NCBI RefSeq assembly: GCF_014653785.1
Contig: NZ_BNAS01000003.1
Location: forward strand, 448,117-512,116
Direction: 5' to 3'
Length of the DNA: 64,000 nt
Source: Promicromonospora soli
GTDB lineage: Bacteria > Actinomycetota > Actinomycetes > Actinomycetales > Cellulomonadaceae
Numbering within the stretch: the first letter of the stretch is position 1; every line of letters starts with the position of its first letter. This document shows, piece after piece, positions 33,079-42,815 of this stretch. The notes below the pieces were generated by a model, which saw only the letters and a program-made list of their open reading frames with translations, ran no database searches and was not told the origin of the DNA. The position numbers were made by a program, and so were the translations under genes.

Positions 33079-34281
33079 ATGGCGGAGCTGACCGACGGCG
33101 GCACGACCGCCCACCACGCCTACCCGTGCGAGCAGTGCGGCGCCAGCGTCGAGTTCGCGGCCGGGACCGGAACGCTGACCTGCCCGTACTGCGGCCACAC
33201 ACAGCTGGTCACCGCCGGCGTCCGGGAGGTGCGCGAGCACGACTTCGCGGCGCTGGCCGCCAAGCCGCGTCCCGCCGCGCCGGCCACGCACGACTACCGG
33301 TGCGGCACGTGCGGCGCGCTCACGACGAGCGACCACCTGTCCCAGAAGTGCGGGTTCTGCGGGTCGCCGATGGTCGCCGAGGTGGAGTCCCTCGGACTCG
33401 TCGAACCGGAGGCCGTGCTGCCCTTCGAGGTCGACCGGGCGTCGATGCAGGCCGCCCTGCAGAAATGGGTGCGCTCGCGGTGGTTCGCGCCGTCGGCCCT
33501 GAAGAAGGTGGTGTCCGCGGAGCAGGCGCACGGCGTCTACCTGCCGCACTGGACGTTCGACGCGCGGACCCGGTCCGACTACACCGGGCAGCGGGGCGAG
33601 CACTACTGGGTCACCGAGACCTACACCACCACCGATTCCGAGGGCCGGAGCCAGACCCATACCCGGCAGGTGCAGAAGACCCGCTGGTACCACGCGTCGG
33701 GCACGGTGGCGCGGGACTTCGACGACGTGCTCGTCGCCGGGACCGGGCGGGTCATGCCAGAGCACCTGGCGAAGCTCAGCCCGTGGCCGCTCGACCAGGC
33801 CCGGTCGTACCAGCCCGACTACCTCGCGGGCTACGAGACCCTGCGGTACGACGTCGAGCCCGAGGCCGGGCTGGACGTGGCCAAGCAGGAGATGGCGCCC
33901 GTCATCGAGAACGACTGCGAGCGGGACATCGGCGGCGACGTGCAGCGCGTGCACCAGGTGAGCACGAGCTATGCCGACGTGACGTACAAGCTCCTGCTGC
34001 TGCCGGCGTGGATCGCCACGTACCTGTACGGCGGCAAGCCGTTCCAGGTGCTGGTCAACGCACGCACGGCCGAGGTGGTGGGGCAGCGGCCGTGGTCGGC
34101 CTGGAAGATCGTCCTCGCGATTCTCGCGGGGCTGGTCCTGGTCGGCGCGATCGTGTGGGCGGTGTTGGCATCCCAGGACGGCGGCACGGCGCTCGCCGCG
34201 GCCGCTGGGCACTTGGGCGATCCGGGCGCCCGTGAGAGCGTGGGGTTCTACGTGGATCCAGAGTTGTATCCAGGGTTCTGA
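33079..34281 (+). CDS. Zinc-ribbon membrane protein of SPFH module
   Basis: A 400-residue protein with two N-terminal zinc ribbons (CEQCGASVEF with CPYCGH, and CGTCGAL with CGFCGSP, about residues 15-95). A long soluble domain follows (about 110-330), then a transmembrane helix near residues 345-370 (WKIVLAILAGLVLVGAIVWAVL) and a short polar tail. It begins one base after the SPFH stop, so the two are translated together and likely interact. A YdjG-like role as membrane partner of the SPFH protein is inferred from architecture and gene order. Confidence 0.85.
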   Translation: MAELTDGGTTAHHAYPCEQCGASVEFAAGTGTLTCPYCGHTQLVTAGVREVREHDFAALAAKPRPAAPATHDYRCGTCGALTTSDHLSQKCGFCGSPMVAEVESLGLVEPEAVLPFEVDRASMQAALQKWVRSRWFAPSALKKVVSAEQAHGVYLPHWTFDARTRSDYTGQRGEHYWVTETYTTTDSEGRSQTHTRQVQKTRWYHASGTVARDFDDVLVAGTGRVMPEHLAKLSPWPLDQARSYQPDYLAGYETLRYDVEPEAGLDVAKQEMAPVIENDCERDIGGDVQRVHQVSTSYADVTYKLLLLPAWIATYLYGGKPFQVLVNARTAEVVGQRPWSAWKIVLAILAGLVLVGAIVWAVLASQDGGTALAAAAGHLGDPGARESVGFYVDPELYPGF

Positions 34282-34346
34282 GGAACCGCACGTCTGGCCC
34301 GTCCGTTGGTCCACCGGCAGACGACGACCGCAAGGAGACCATTACG

Positions 34347-34772
34347 ATGTTGTGCCCGATCGACCAGACCACGCTCGTCATGTCCGAGCGCAAGGGGATC
34401 GAGATCGACTACTGCCCCACGTGCCGTGGCGTGTGGCTCGACCGTGGTGAGCTCGACAAGGTCATCGACCGCTCGGTAGAGGCCGAGATCGCCGCGGAGA
34501 ACCGGCCGACGACGCCGGTCCCACCCTCGGCTCCCGCTCCGCCGATGCCGCCCGTGCCGAACCCCGTGCAGGCCGGCCCGGCCTACGGCTCCCCGCAGCC
34601 GGCCTACGACCCGCGGTACGACGACCGGCGGCGCGACGACGACCGCCGCTACGACCGGGACCGCCGGTACGACGACGACCGCCGGTACGACTCGTACGGT
34701 GACCGCCGGAACGACCCGCGGTACAAGAAGAAGCGCAAGGAGTCCTTCCTCGAGGACCTCTTCGACTTCTGA
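34347..34772 (+). CDS. zf-TFIIB-type small zinc-ribbon protein
   Basis: A 141-residue protein. The N-terminal 40 residues are a TFIIB-type zinc ribbon: MLCPIDQTTL, then YCPTCRGVWLDRGELDKVID. A Pro-rich linker follows, and a low-complexity tail of Arg, Asp and Tyr repeats (DDRRYDRDRRYDDD) with a basic, acidic end (KKKRKESFLEDLFDF). AAGGAGA lies upstream of the ATG. The gene belongs to the SPFH/zinc-ribbon module and ends shortly before a strong bidirectional terminator. Molecular role unknown. Confidence 0.88.
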   Translation: MLCPIDQTTLVMSERKGIEIDYCPTCRGVWLDRGELDKVIDRSVEAEIAAENRPTTPVPPSAPAPPMPPVPNPVQAGPAYGSPQPAYDPRYDDRRRDDDRRYDRDRRYDDDRRYDSYGDRRNDPRYKKKRKESFLEDLFDF

Positions 34773-34790
34773 CCACGTCCATCGACCTGT

Positions 34791-34822
34791 CAGGCCCGCA
34801 GCTCGCGCGAGCTGCGGGCCTG
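34791..34822. terminator. Perfect 15-bp stem hairpin between convergent genes
   Basis: Arms CAGGCCCGCAGCTCG and its complement with a 2-nt centre, placed between the convergent zinc-ribbon and APC permease genes. It would terminate transcription from both sides. Confidence 0.88.
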
Positions 34823-34844
34823 ACGGGTTGGCGGACCCGGACTC

Positions 34845-36815
34845 TCAGCCGGCGTGCACGTGGGGGCGCTTGGTGCGGTCGGGCTCGGCACGGCGCAGGA
34901 TCTCGCGGGTGACGGGTGCGACCTCGCCCGCGCCGAAGAGCAGGAACCGCAGCAGGTGGTTGATCGGGTTGCCCTCGGTCCACTCGTAGTAGATGTGCGG
35001 CGGTACGCCGGTCACGTCGCGCACGTGCAGCAGCAGGGCGGCGAGCGCGTTGGGGACGCTGGGCGCCTCCAGGGTGATGGCGCGGTACCCGCCCGGCCGC
35101 ACGACCCCCGTGGCTTCGATCACCGACTCGAAGTCGGACGGGTCGGTGAGCGTGACCTCGACGAAGATGATGTCGTCGGAGCGCGGAAGATCGTTGTCGG
35201 AGGCGATCTGGGCGACCTTCTCCTGGTACTCCTGGGCGTCTCCGGCGTCGGGCTCGTTGGCGACCAGGCGGACGTTGCGTCTGGCGCACTCTCGAACGTA
35301 CTGCTCGGCGCGAGCATCGAGGACGACGCCGGTGGTCCGCAGCTCGAACGACCTCGTCAGGCGCGAGACCAGCGAGACGAGGACGATCGCGACGATGAAG
35401 ACGGCGCCGATCTTCACGCCGTCGGGCCGCTCGATGACGTTGAGCGCGGTGGTGTAGAAGAAGATCAGCGTGATCACGGCGAACGCGACGGTGAGCCGGC
35501 GCTGCCCCGCCTTGCGGGCCGCGAGCGTGACGGCGACGCAGGCCGAGGAGAACAGGACCAGGACGCCGGTGGCGTACGCGCCGCCCTGAGCGTTGACGTC
35601 GGCGTTGAAGATCCACGTCACCAGGAACGCGATGGCGGTGATCACCAGCACGAGCGGCCGGGCCGCCGAGGCCCACTCGGGCGCCATGCCGTAGCGGGGC
35701 AGGTAGCGAGGGATCAGGTTGAGCAGGCCGGCCATGGCCGAGGCACCGGCGAACCACAGGATCGCGATCGTGGCGAGGTCGTACGCCGTGCCGAACACCG
35801 GCCCGAGATAGGAGTGTGCGAGGTAGGCGAGGGCCCGCCCGGACGCGGCGCCGCCGTCGGCGAACTCCTCCTGCGGGATGAGCCAGGTGGTGACCAGGCT
35901 GCTCGTCACCAGGAAGCAGCTCATGGTGACCGCGGCGGCGGTGAGCAGCTTCTTGGTGTTGCGGATCCGGCCGGCCGGACGCTCGGGGGTATCGGTGGGG
36001 TCGCCCTTGACGTGGGACATCACGGCGACGCCCGTCTCGAAGCCGGACATGCCGAGCGCGAGCTTGGGGAAGACGAGCAGTGCCAGTGCGACGATCATGA
36101 CCGGGTTGCCGTGCTGGGTCACCAGCGCGGTGGACCAGTCACTGATGACCTGGGGCTCGGTGAAGACATGGACGAACGACACCAGGATCGTCACCACGTT
36201 GAGCAGGAGATACACCGCGACCAGGACGACGGCGATGCCGATGGCCTCGGTGAACCCGACCAGGAACACGACGCCGAGCAGCGCGATCAGGCCGAGCGTG
36301 ATCCACAGGTTGCCGCCGTGCAGCAGGTCGGCGACGGCGGGGTTCTCCACCGCGTGCTCCGCGGCGTCCGCTGCCGACAGCGTGATGGTGATGACGAAGT
36401 CCGTCGCGGCGAAGCCGAGCAGCACCAGGACGAACAGCTTGCCCCGCCAGAAGGTCAGCAGCCGCTCGAGCATCGCGATCGAGCCCTGCCCGTGCGGGCT
36501 CTCGGCGGCGACCCTGCGGTACACGGGCAGTGCGCCCAGGAGGGTGAGCGCGACCAGGACGAGGGTCGCGATCGGGGACAGGAGCCCTGCCGCCAGCGCT
36601 GCGATCCCGGGCTGGTAGCCCAGCGTCGAGAAGTAGTCGACGCCCGTCAGGCACATCACCTTCCACCAGGAGTGCGCCTTCTCCGGCGGAGGCTCCTGGG
36701 CGTAGGCCCCGAGCTTGTCCGCCCGGAGCTCCTGTCCCGCCAGGAGCCACGACCTCAGTCGGGAGGGCGCAGGAGGGGGTGCGGCCGGGGGCGCGGTGAC
36801 AGTCACGTCCGCCAT
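34845..36815 (-). CDS. APC-superfamily permease with cytoplasmic C-terminal domain
   Basis: A 656-residue membrane transporter with about 12 hydrophobic segments after an 80-residue Pro-rich soluble N-terminus, and a C-terminal soluble domain of about 150 residues (from [14 protein letters not shown] to PHVHAG). [23 protein letters not shown] and [16 protein letters not shown] are conserved in a family of amino-acid or potassium APC permeases whose substrate I cannot assign. The ATG at 36815 ([10 protein letters not shown]) was chosen; the frame continues upstream without support. It lies next to a DUF389 membrane protein. Confidence 0.82.
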   Translation of the reverse strand: MADVTVTAPPAAPPPAPSRLRSWLLAGQELRADKLGAYAQEPPPEKAHSWWKVMCLTGVDYFSTLGYQPGIAALAAGLLSPIATLVLVALTLLGALPVYRRVAAESPHGQGSIAMLERLLTFWRGKLFVLVLLGFAATDFVITITLSAADAAEHAVENPAVADLLHGGNLWITLGLIALLGVVFLVGFTEAIGIAVVLVAVYLLLNVVTILVSFVHVFTEPQVISDWSTALVTQHGNPVMIVALALLVFPKLALGMSGFETGVAVMSHVKGDPTDTPERPAGRIRNTKKLLTAAAVTMSCFLVTSSLVTTWLIPQEEFADGGAASGRALAYLAHSYLGPVFGTAYDLATIAILWFAGASAMAGLLNLIPRYLPRYGMAPEWASAARPLVLVITAIAFLVTWIFNADVNAQGGAYATGVLVLFSSACVAVTLAARKAGQRRLTVAFAVITLIFFYTTALNVIERPDGVKIGAVFIVAIVLVSLVSRLTRSFELRTTGVVLDARAEQYVRECARRNVRLVANEPDAGDAQEYQEKVAQIASDNDLPRSDDIIFVEVTLTDPSDFESVIEATGVVRPGGYRAITLEAPSVPNALAALLLHVRDVTGVPPHIYYEWTEGNPINHLLRFLLFGAGEVAPVTREILRRAEPDRTKRPHVHAG

Positions 36816-36931
36816 TACAAAGCCAACCCACCGCTGTCGGTGCGGTCTTTGACGGATCCTTAACGCCGGCAGCGCTGTGACCCGTGTCACGCGCGCTTGG
36901 GCTACCGGGGTGGTGGCACTGTCGTTGAGCG

Positions 36932-37891
36932 TTACGAGTCGCTCGTGGCCCTGACCTGGCCGGAAGCGGTCCTTCCCTGGAAGCGCCACCAGGTCCGCTG
37001 GATCAGGAGGCATACCACCGCGCCGGCCACGATCATGGCGACGTTGATGGCGAACTGGGCCAGCGAGCCCGTGGCTTCTTCGCCCACACCGTAGGCGAGC
37101 GCGACGGCGGCGTTACCCACGGCCGGGACGGTGGTCACGGAGATCAGCACGCCCACGAGCACCCCTGACCGGCCAGACGTCAGCGAGATCATGCCGGCCG
37201 CTCCGGCGAGCGCGCCGACCACCCAGCTCAGTGCGTCCGGTGCCCAGATGAACGACGTCTGCGGCCGGTCGGCGAGCAGTGTCGCCTGGTCCGCCAGGCC
37301 CCACGCCTGGAGCAGCAGTGCCATCAGGACGGACGCCGCGAACCCGGCGGCGAACCCGGCCGCCAGGGTGGCCGCGGCTCGCCCGGCCGTGCGCCAGCGC
37401 CGCCCGACCAGGCCGACCGAGATCGCGGCGAGCGGGCCGAAGTCGGGGCCGGTCACCATGGCGCCGACGACGAGGATCGGCTGGTCGAACAGGACGCCGA
37501 TCATGCCGATGGTGGTGGCCAAGGCCATGAGGGCGAGGTAGCCCAACGAGGTGCGCGACTCGGCCTCGGTGCGGTCCACGACCTCTTGCCACACGAGCGC
37601 GTCCTCCGGCAGGCCGGGGGCGGCGTCCTGCGCTCGAGTGGCATGGTGCGAGAGAGAGGTGTCCACCGACTCCACGGCGATGGAGCCGTCGCGGCCCAGA
37701 CCCATATCGGTCAGGCGGTCCAGGATCGGGCTGAGCGCCTCGCGTGCGACGTCGGCCATGACGACGTCGCCCGGCGGGTCGACCGCGCAGTCGGGGAGCA
37801 CCACGACGTTGGTCGCGGCGGGACTGGACCGCAACAGGTCCACGACGTCGGCCGTGGCCGCGGACGGGCTGACCACACGGAGGTGCTGCAT
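36932..37891 (-). CDS. DUF389 family membrane protein
   Basis: A 319-residue protein of the DUF389 family. The N-terminal domain (about 1-130) starts [20 protein letters not shown], and a membrane domain with about six helices contains the family segment [11 protein letters not shown]-like (here [22 protein letters not shown]). Function is unknown across the family. The ATG at 37891 lacks a clear ribosome site. It is divergent from the BTAD-type regulator gene 125 bases away and is followed by the APC permease on the same strand. Confidence 0.85.
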   Translation of the reverse strand: MQHLRVVSPSAATADVVDLLRSSPAATNVVVLPDCAVDPPGDVVMADVAREALSPILDRLTDMGLGRDGSIAVESVDTSLSHHATRAQDAAPGLPEDALVWQEVVDRTEAESRTSLGYLALMALATTIGMIGVLFDQPILVVGAMVTGPDFGPLAAISVGLVGRRWRTAGRAAATLAAGFAAGFAASVLMALLLQAWGLADQATLLADRPQTSFIWAPDALSWVVGALAGAAGMISLTSGRSGVLVGVLISVTTVPAVGNAAVALAYGVGEEATGSLAQFAINVAMIVAGAVVCLLIQRTWWRFQGRTASGQVRATSDS

Positions 37892-38015
37892 CACGCCGAC
37901 ACCGTATCCGTGGGTGACGCCGCACCGGCTGGTGTTGACGCAACCCTTACGGGGCCGGTCGAGCACCTCGGCCGACGCCGAGGGCGTCCAGCTCGCCCGT
38001 GGCAGAATCAACCGG

Positions 38016-41000
38016 GTGCAAATCGGGATGATTGGACCGTTCGAGGTGCGCCTGGACGATGGCGTCGTCGCCGATGTGCCGGGCGCCCGGCTGCGCGCGC
38101 TGCTGGTCGCGCTTGCGCTCAACCCGGGTCGCGCGGTCCAGAAGGCCACGCTCGTCGACTGGATCTGGGGTGAGCACCCGCCGTCGGACGCGGCGAACGC
38201 CCTGCAGCGCCTGGTCTCCCGACTACGGAAGGTGCTGCCGGACGGATCGATCGAGGGGCAGCCGAGCGGCTACCGGCTGCGGGTGGAACCCGACGCCGTC
38301 GACGCCGTGCGGTTCGAGCGGCTCGTCGGCAAGGCCCGCGCCGACGACGGTCCGCGGCGGGTCCAGCTGCTGCGCGACGCCCTCGCGTTGTGGCGCGGCG
38401 CGGCCATGCAGGACATCGACCTGGAGGGCAGCGCGGCGTTCGACGCGGCGGTCACGCGCCTCGACAGGCTGCGGCTGAGCGTCATGGAGGACCGGTTCGA
38501 CGCGGAGATCGCCCTCGGCCACGGCGCGGACCTGGTCCCGGAGCTGACCGACCTGGTGGCCGCGCACCCGGTGCGGGAGCGGCTCGTAGCCGCGCTGATG
38601 CGTTCCCTCGCCGCGACCGGTCGCGACACCGACGCGCTGCTCCTGTACCAGCGCACCAGAGAGGCCCTGGCCGACGCGCTCGGCGTCGACCCCTCACCGG
38701 AGCTGTCCGCGTTGCACGTCGCGCTGCTGCGCGGCGAGGTGGGGCGGCCCGACGAGAACCGGAAGACCAACCTACGTGCCGAGCTGACCACGTACGTCGG
38801 GAAGGACGCCGACGTCGCCGCGGTCCGCGACCTCGTCGGGGAGCATCGGCTGACCACCCTGATCGGGCCGGGCGGCGCGGGCAAGACCAGGCTGGCCACG
38901 GAGACCGCGCGCACGCTGACTGACGACCTCCCGGACGGCGCGTGGCTGGTGGAGCTCGCGGCGATCGGCGCCGACGGCGACGTGGCGCAGGCAACGCTCG
39001 CCGGGCTCGGTCTCCGGGACGCGCTGCTCGGCGAGGCGCCGGACCTCGACCCGACCGAGCGGCTGGTCGCCGCGATCCGCGAACGGGAGATGGTCCTGGT
39101 CCTGGACAACTGCGAGCACGTGATCGAGCCGGCGGCGGCGCTCGCTCACCGCCTGCTCGGGGAGTGCCGCCGGCTGCGGATCCTCGCGACGAGCAGGGAG
39201 CCGCTCGGCATCACCGGTGAGGCGCTCTGGCCGGTGCTGCCGCTGGGCCTGCCGGAGGCGGACGCCGGCCTCGACGAGATCGCATCGGCGCCGGCCGTCC
39301 GGCTGCTGCGGGAGCGAGCGAGTGCGGCGCGCCAGGACCTCGCGGTCGACGCGTCCACCCTGCCGACGATGGCCCGCATCTGCCGGACGCTGGACGGTAT
39401 GCCGCTGGCGATCGAGCTGGCCGCGACCAGGCTGCGCACCCTGTCCATCGACCAGCTCGCCGACCGGCTCGACGACCGGTTCCGCCTGCTGACCGGCGGC
39501 AGCCGCACCGCCCTGCCGCGACACCGGACGCTGCGCGCGATGGTCGACTGGAGCTGGGAGCTCCTGACCGACGCCGAACGGACGGCCCTGCGCAGGCTGT
39601 CGGTGTTCGCGGGCGGGGCGAGCCTGGAGGCGGCCGAGCGGGTCTGCGCCGGCGACACGGCCGAGCCGGAGCAGGTGCTCGAGCTGCTCACGGCACTGAC
39701 CGAGAAGTCGCTGCTGGTCGCCGAGCCCGCCGGCACTCCGCGCTACCGGATGCTCGGCACTATCAAGGAGTACGCCGCGCAACGCCTTGCGGAGGCGGGA
39801 GAGTCGGACCTGGCCCGCCGGGCGCACCTCGCACACTTCGCCGACCTCGCCGAAACCGTGGAGCCGCGCCTTCGCCGGGCGGAGCAGCGGCAGGGGATCG
39901 GCACGCTCGCCGTCGAGCACGACAACATCAGCGCCGCGATGCGCGGTGCGCTCGCGGCCGGCGAGACGCACGCGGCGATGCGGCTAGCGGCCGGCGCCGG
40001 CTGGTACTGGTGGCTCAGCGGGCACAAGTCCGAGGGCCAGGAGCTGGTCACCGCGGCCGCCGAGCTCCCCGGCGATGTCGACGACAAGACCCGGTCCGCC
40101 GTGTACTCGCTGGTCGTGATGTTCGCCAGCTCCGGGCGGGCCGCCGACGAGCGCCAGGCGGCGGACTGGATCCACAAGGCCTACGAGCTCAGCCTGCGCG
40201 ACGGGCCGCACAGCCCGCTGCTGGGGCTGATCATCCCGCTGGAACGCATGCTGCAGGGGTCCGACCCCCTGAACGCGTGGGAGTCGGCCCTCGACAACGA
40301 CGACCCCTGGGCACGCGCGCTGGCCCGGCTGCAGCTCGGCAAGATGCGGGTGATGCTCGGTCACGCCGGGCAGGAGGCTGACACCCACCTCGAGACGGCG
40401 CTCGCCGAGTTCCGGGCGCTGGGCGAGCGGTTCGGGATCTCCTTCGCCCTGACCGAGCTGGCGGACCGCATCGCCACGCGCGGCGAGTTCGCCGCCGCGG
40501 CCGAGTACTACGAGCAGGCGATCGCGGTAGTGACCGAGGTCGGGGCCGTCGAGGACGTCATCCGGATGCGGTCGGGACAGGCGCGGCTGTACTGGCTGCT
40601 GGGCGACAAGGACGCGAGCGCGGCCGCGACAGCCGATGCGGCACGGCTCGCGGAGCGGGTCACGTGGCCGGAGGCGCTGGCGGAGGTGGCCCTGGCCAAG
40701 GCGGAGCTCGCCCGCTGGGGCGGGGACGCCGAGGAGGCTCGCCGGCAGCTCGATATCGCGACGACGATGTTCGGCGAGCAGGCGTCGAACCTCCGCTCGC
40801 TGACGCACCACCAGCTGGGCTACCTCACGGACGACCTCGGCGAGGCTCGCGAGCATCGCGCCGCGGCCTGCAGGGCCGCGGCCGAGGCGGGGTACGCACC
40901 CATGCTCGCGCAGACGCTTGTCGGGGTCGCGGACCTGGCACTGCGGCGCGACCAGCACGAGCAGGCCGCGCGGCTGCTCGCGGCGAGCGCCGTCGTGCGC

Positions 41001-41147
41001 GGGCTGCGGGACCGTTCCGACCCGGACCTGGCCCGGATCGAGGAGGCAGCGCGGAGCCGCCTCGGCGACGCGGGGTTCGCCGAGGCGGCTCGGGAGGGTA
41101 CGGAGACGAGCTGGGATCAGCTGGTCGCGGTCACGCTCGCTTCGTGA
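38016..41147 (+). CDS. BTAD/NB-ARC-type transcriptional regulator (SARP-like)
   Basis: A 1043-residue signalling ATPase. An OmpR-type winged helix (about 1-90, IGMIGPFEVRLDDGVVADVPGARLRALL) and bacterial transcriptional activator domain (about 95-245) are followed by an NB-ARC-like ATPase (Walker A GPGGAGKT near residue 287, Walker B LVLDNCEH, sensor LATSREPLGI). A long TPR-like helical region ends the protein. Such proteins activate secondary-metabolite and exporter genes. GTG 38016 is the likely start, as the domain begins at once; ATG 38028 is an alternative. Its 3' end overlaps the convergent exporter permease gene by 17 bases. Confidence 0.9.
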   Translation: MQIGMIGPFEVRLDDGVVADVPGARLRALLVALALNPGRAVQKATLVDWIWGEHPPSDAANALQRLVSRLRKVLPDGSIEGQPSGYRLRVEPDAVDAVRFERLVGKARADDGPRRVQLLRDALALWRGAAMQDIDLEGSAAFDAAVTRLDRLRLSVMEDRFDAEIALGHGADLVPELTDLVAAHPVRERLVAALMRSLAATGRDTDALLLYQRTREALADALGVDPSPELSALHVALLRGEVGRPDENRKTNLRAELTTYVGKDADVAAVRDLVGEHRLTTLIGPGGAGKTRLATETARTLTDDLPDGAWLVELAAIGADGDVAQATLAGLGLRDALLGEAPDLDPTERLVAAIREREMVLVLDNCEHVIEPAAALAHRLLGECRRLRILATSREPLGITGEALWPVLPLGLPEADAGLDEIASAPAVRLLRERASAARQDLAVDASTLPTMARICRTLDGMPLAIELAATRLRTLSIDQLADRLDDRFRLLTGGSRTALPRHRTLRAMVDWSWELLTDAERTALRRLSVFAGGASLEAAERVCAGDTAEPEQVLELLTALTEKSLLVAEPAGTPRYRMLGTIKEYAAQRLAEAGESDLARRAHLAHFADLAETVEPRLRRAEQRQGIGTLAVEHDNISAAMRGALAAGETHAAMRLAAGAGWYWWLSGHKSEGQELVTAAAELPGDVDDKTRSAVYSLVVMFASSGRAADERQAADWIHKAYELSLRDGPHSPLLGLIIPLERMLQGSDPLNAWESALDNDDPWARALARLQLGKMRVMLGHAGQEADTHLETALAEFRALGERFGISFALTELADRIATRGEFAAAAEYYEQAIAVVTEVGAVEDVIRMRSGQARLYWLLGDKDASAAATADAARLAERVTWPEALAEVALAKAELARWGGDAEEARRQLDIATTMFGEQASNLRSLTHHQLGYLTDDLGEAREHRAAACRAAAEAGYAPMLAQTLVGVADLALRRDQHEQAARLLAASAVVRGLRDRSDPDLARIEEAARSRLGDAGFAEAAREGTETSWDQLVAVTLAS

Positions 41148-41880
41148 ACGTCGACGACGCCCACAGGTACCCGACAAGAGCGATCCCGGCGCACCAGGCG
41201 ACGGCGGTGACGGCGTCGCCCGTGTCCGGTGCGCCGGCGAGCAGCCCGCGCATGGTCTCGATGATCGGCGTGAAGGGCTGATACTCCGCGAACTCCCGCA
41301 GGCCCGGCCCCATCGTCTCCGCGGGGACGATAGCGCTGCTGAAGAACGGCAGCATGACCAGCGGCACCGAGGCGAGGCCCGCTGTCTCCGGAGACTTCGC
41401 GAACAGTCCCAGGGCGACCGTCAGCCAGCCGGTCGCGAAGCCGAGCACCACGACCAGGCCGACGACGCCGAGCCAGTCGAGGAGGCTCGCCGCTGGGCTG
41501 AAGCCCAGCAGGAAGGCCACGCCGATCAGGGCGGCGATGGCGATCACGTTGGTCAGCACGCTGGCGACGACGTGACTGGTCAGCACCGCGCCGCGGGAGA
41601 TGTCCATGACCTTGAACCGGTTGATGATGCCCTTGGTCATGTCGGAGTTCACCGCCGTCGCGGTGGACCCCAGCCCGTAGCAGACGGCCAGCAGCATCAG
41701 TCCGGGCGTCGCGTAGTCGATGTAGTCGACGCCGACGTCGAACGCGTCGCCGAACATGTACACGAACATCAGCATGATGATGATCGGCATCAGGACCGCG
41801 TTGAACACGGAGGTCGGGTTGCGGGCGATGTGCATGAAGTTGCGGCGCAGCATCACTATCGCGTGAGGCTTGTGGCTCAC
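41131..41880 (-). CDS. DrrB-like ABC-2 exporter permease
   Basis: A 249-residue ABC-2 type permease with six hydrophobic segments. NPTSVFNAVLMPIIIMLMFVYMFG and the conserved DMTKGIINRFKVM loop are typical of daunorubicin-resistance DrrB-like exporters. It overlaps the ATPase gene by 4 bases. Together they likely export a lipophilic compound or lipid. Adjacency to the BTAD regulator suggests, but does not prove, regulation by it. Confidence 0.92.
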   Translation of the reverse strand: MSHKPHAIVMLRRNFMHIARNPTSVFNAVLMPIIIMLMFVYMFGDAFDVGVDYIDYATPGLMLLAVCYGLGSTATAVNSDMTKGIINRFKVMDISRGAVLTSHVVASVLTNVIAIAALIGVAFLLGFSPAASLLDWLGVVGLVVVLGFATGWLTVALGLFAKSPETAGLASVPLVMLPFFSSAIVPAETMGPGLREFAEYQPFTPIIETMRGLLAGAPDTGDAVTAVAWCAGIALVGYLWASSTFTKRA

Positions 41881-42815
41881 TTAGTTGCCTCCGTGGTGCG
41901 GCCCGTCAGGGCGAGGAATACGTCGTCGAGGTCGGGGGTGCGCACGGAGAGCTCTTCCGCGCTGAGCGAGTACTCGTCGAGCCGGTCCAGCACTGCCCGC
42001 AGAGAGGTCGAGCCGCCGTCGCCGGGAACCCGCAGGGCGAGCGCGTCGTCGTCCCGCGCGGAGCCCGGGAAGAGCAGCGCGGCCGCATCGAGCAGGGACA
42101 GGTTGGCGAACCGGAGCCGGATGTGCGTCCCGGGGATCAGCCGCTTGAGCTCGTCGGGGGTGCCCTGGGCGACCAGGCGGCCCTGGTCGAGCACGGCGAC
42201 CTGGTCGGCGAGCTGGTCGGCCTCCTCGAGGTACTGGGTCGTGAGGAACACGGTCACGCCGTCGGCGACCAGGTCGCGGATGATCGACCACATCGTGCGG
42301 CGGCTGCGGGGGTCCAGTCCCGTCGTCGGCTCGTCCAGGAAGATGATCTGCGGGTCGCCGACCAGCGTCATGGCCAGGTCCAGCTTGCGGCGCATGCCGC
42401 CCGAGTAGGTGGACGCGGGCTTCTGCGCCGACTCGACCAGGTCGAACCGTTCCAGCAGGTCGGCGACGACCCGCTTGCCGTCCTTGGCGGAGACCGGGCT
42501 CAGGTCCACCATCAGCTGCAGGTTCTCCTGCCCCGTCAGCAGCTCGTCGACCGCCGCGAACTGACCGGTGACGCCGATCGCGGCGCGCACCGCCTTGGCG
42601 TCGGTCGCGACGTCGTGCCCAGCGACATGTGCCGCCCCACCGTCGGCCTTCATCAACGTGGTCAGCACGTTCACCGTCGTCGTCTTTCCCGCCCCGTTGG
42701 GGCCGAGGAGGGAGAAGATGGTGCCCGCGCGGACGTCGAGATCGATGCCGTCGAGCACGACCTTGTCCTTGAATGCCTTGCGCAGTCCGGAGACCGCGAT
42801 CGCTGAGGTCGCCAT
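41877..42815 (-). CDS. DrrA-like ABC exporter ATPase
   Basis: A 312-residue ATPase: Walker A GPNGAGKT, signature YSGGMRRKLDLAM, Walker B IIFLDEPTTGLDPRSR, and the DrrA-type C-terminal domain (ELSVRTPDLDDVFLALTGR). It energises the permease encoded next. Start is the ATG at 42815, overlapping the CPBP-gene stop. The three-gene order protease-ATPase-permease suggests one transcript. Confidence 0.94.
   Translation of the reverse strand: MATSAIAVSGLRKAFKDKVVLDGIDLDVRAGTIFSLLGPNGAGKTTTVNVLTTLMKADGGAAHVAGHDVATDAKAVRAAIGVTGQFAAVDELLTGQENLQLMVDLSPVSAKDGKRVVADLLERFDLVESAQKPASTYSGGMRRKLDLAMTLVGDPQIIFLDEPTTGLDPRSRRTMWSIIRDLVADGVTVFLTTQYLEEADQLADQVAVLDQGRLVAQGTPDELKRLIPGTHIRLRFANLSLLDAAALLFPGSARDDDALALRVPGDGGSTSLRAVLDRLDEYSLSAEELSVRTPDLDDVFLALTGRTTEATK

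Noticed and set aside
36816-36931. Possible potassium or c-di-AMP riboswitch upstream of the APC permease
   Set aside because: The 116-base leader shows no recognisable ydaO-type conserved elements or stable paired stems by eye; I see only a short GTGACCCGTGTCAC palindrome.
37551-38015. N-terminal extension of the BTAD regulator frame over the DUF389 gene
   Set aside because: The BTAD winged helix begins at residue 2 from GTG 38016; the upstream 155 codons are antisense to DUF389 and lack protein character.
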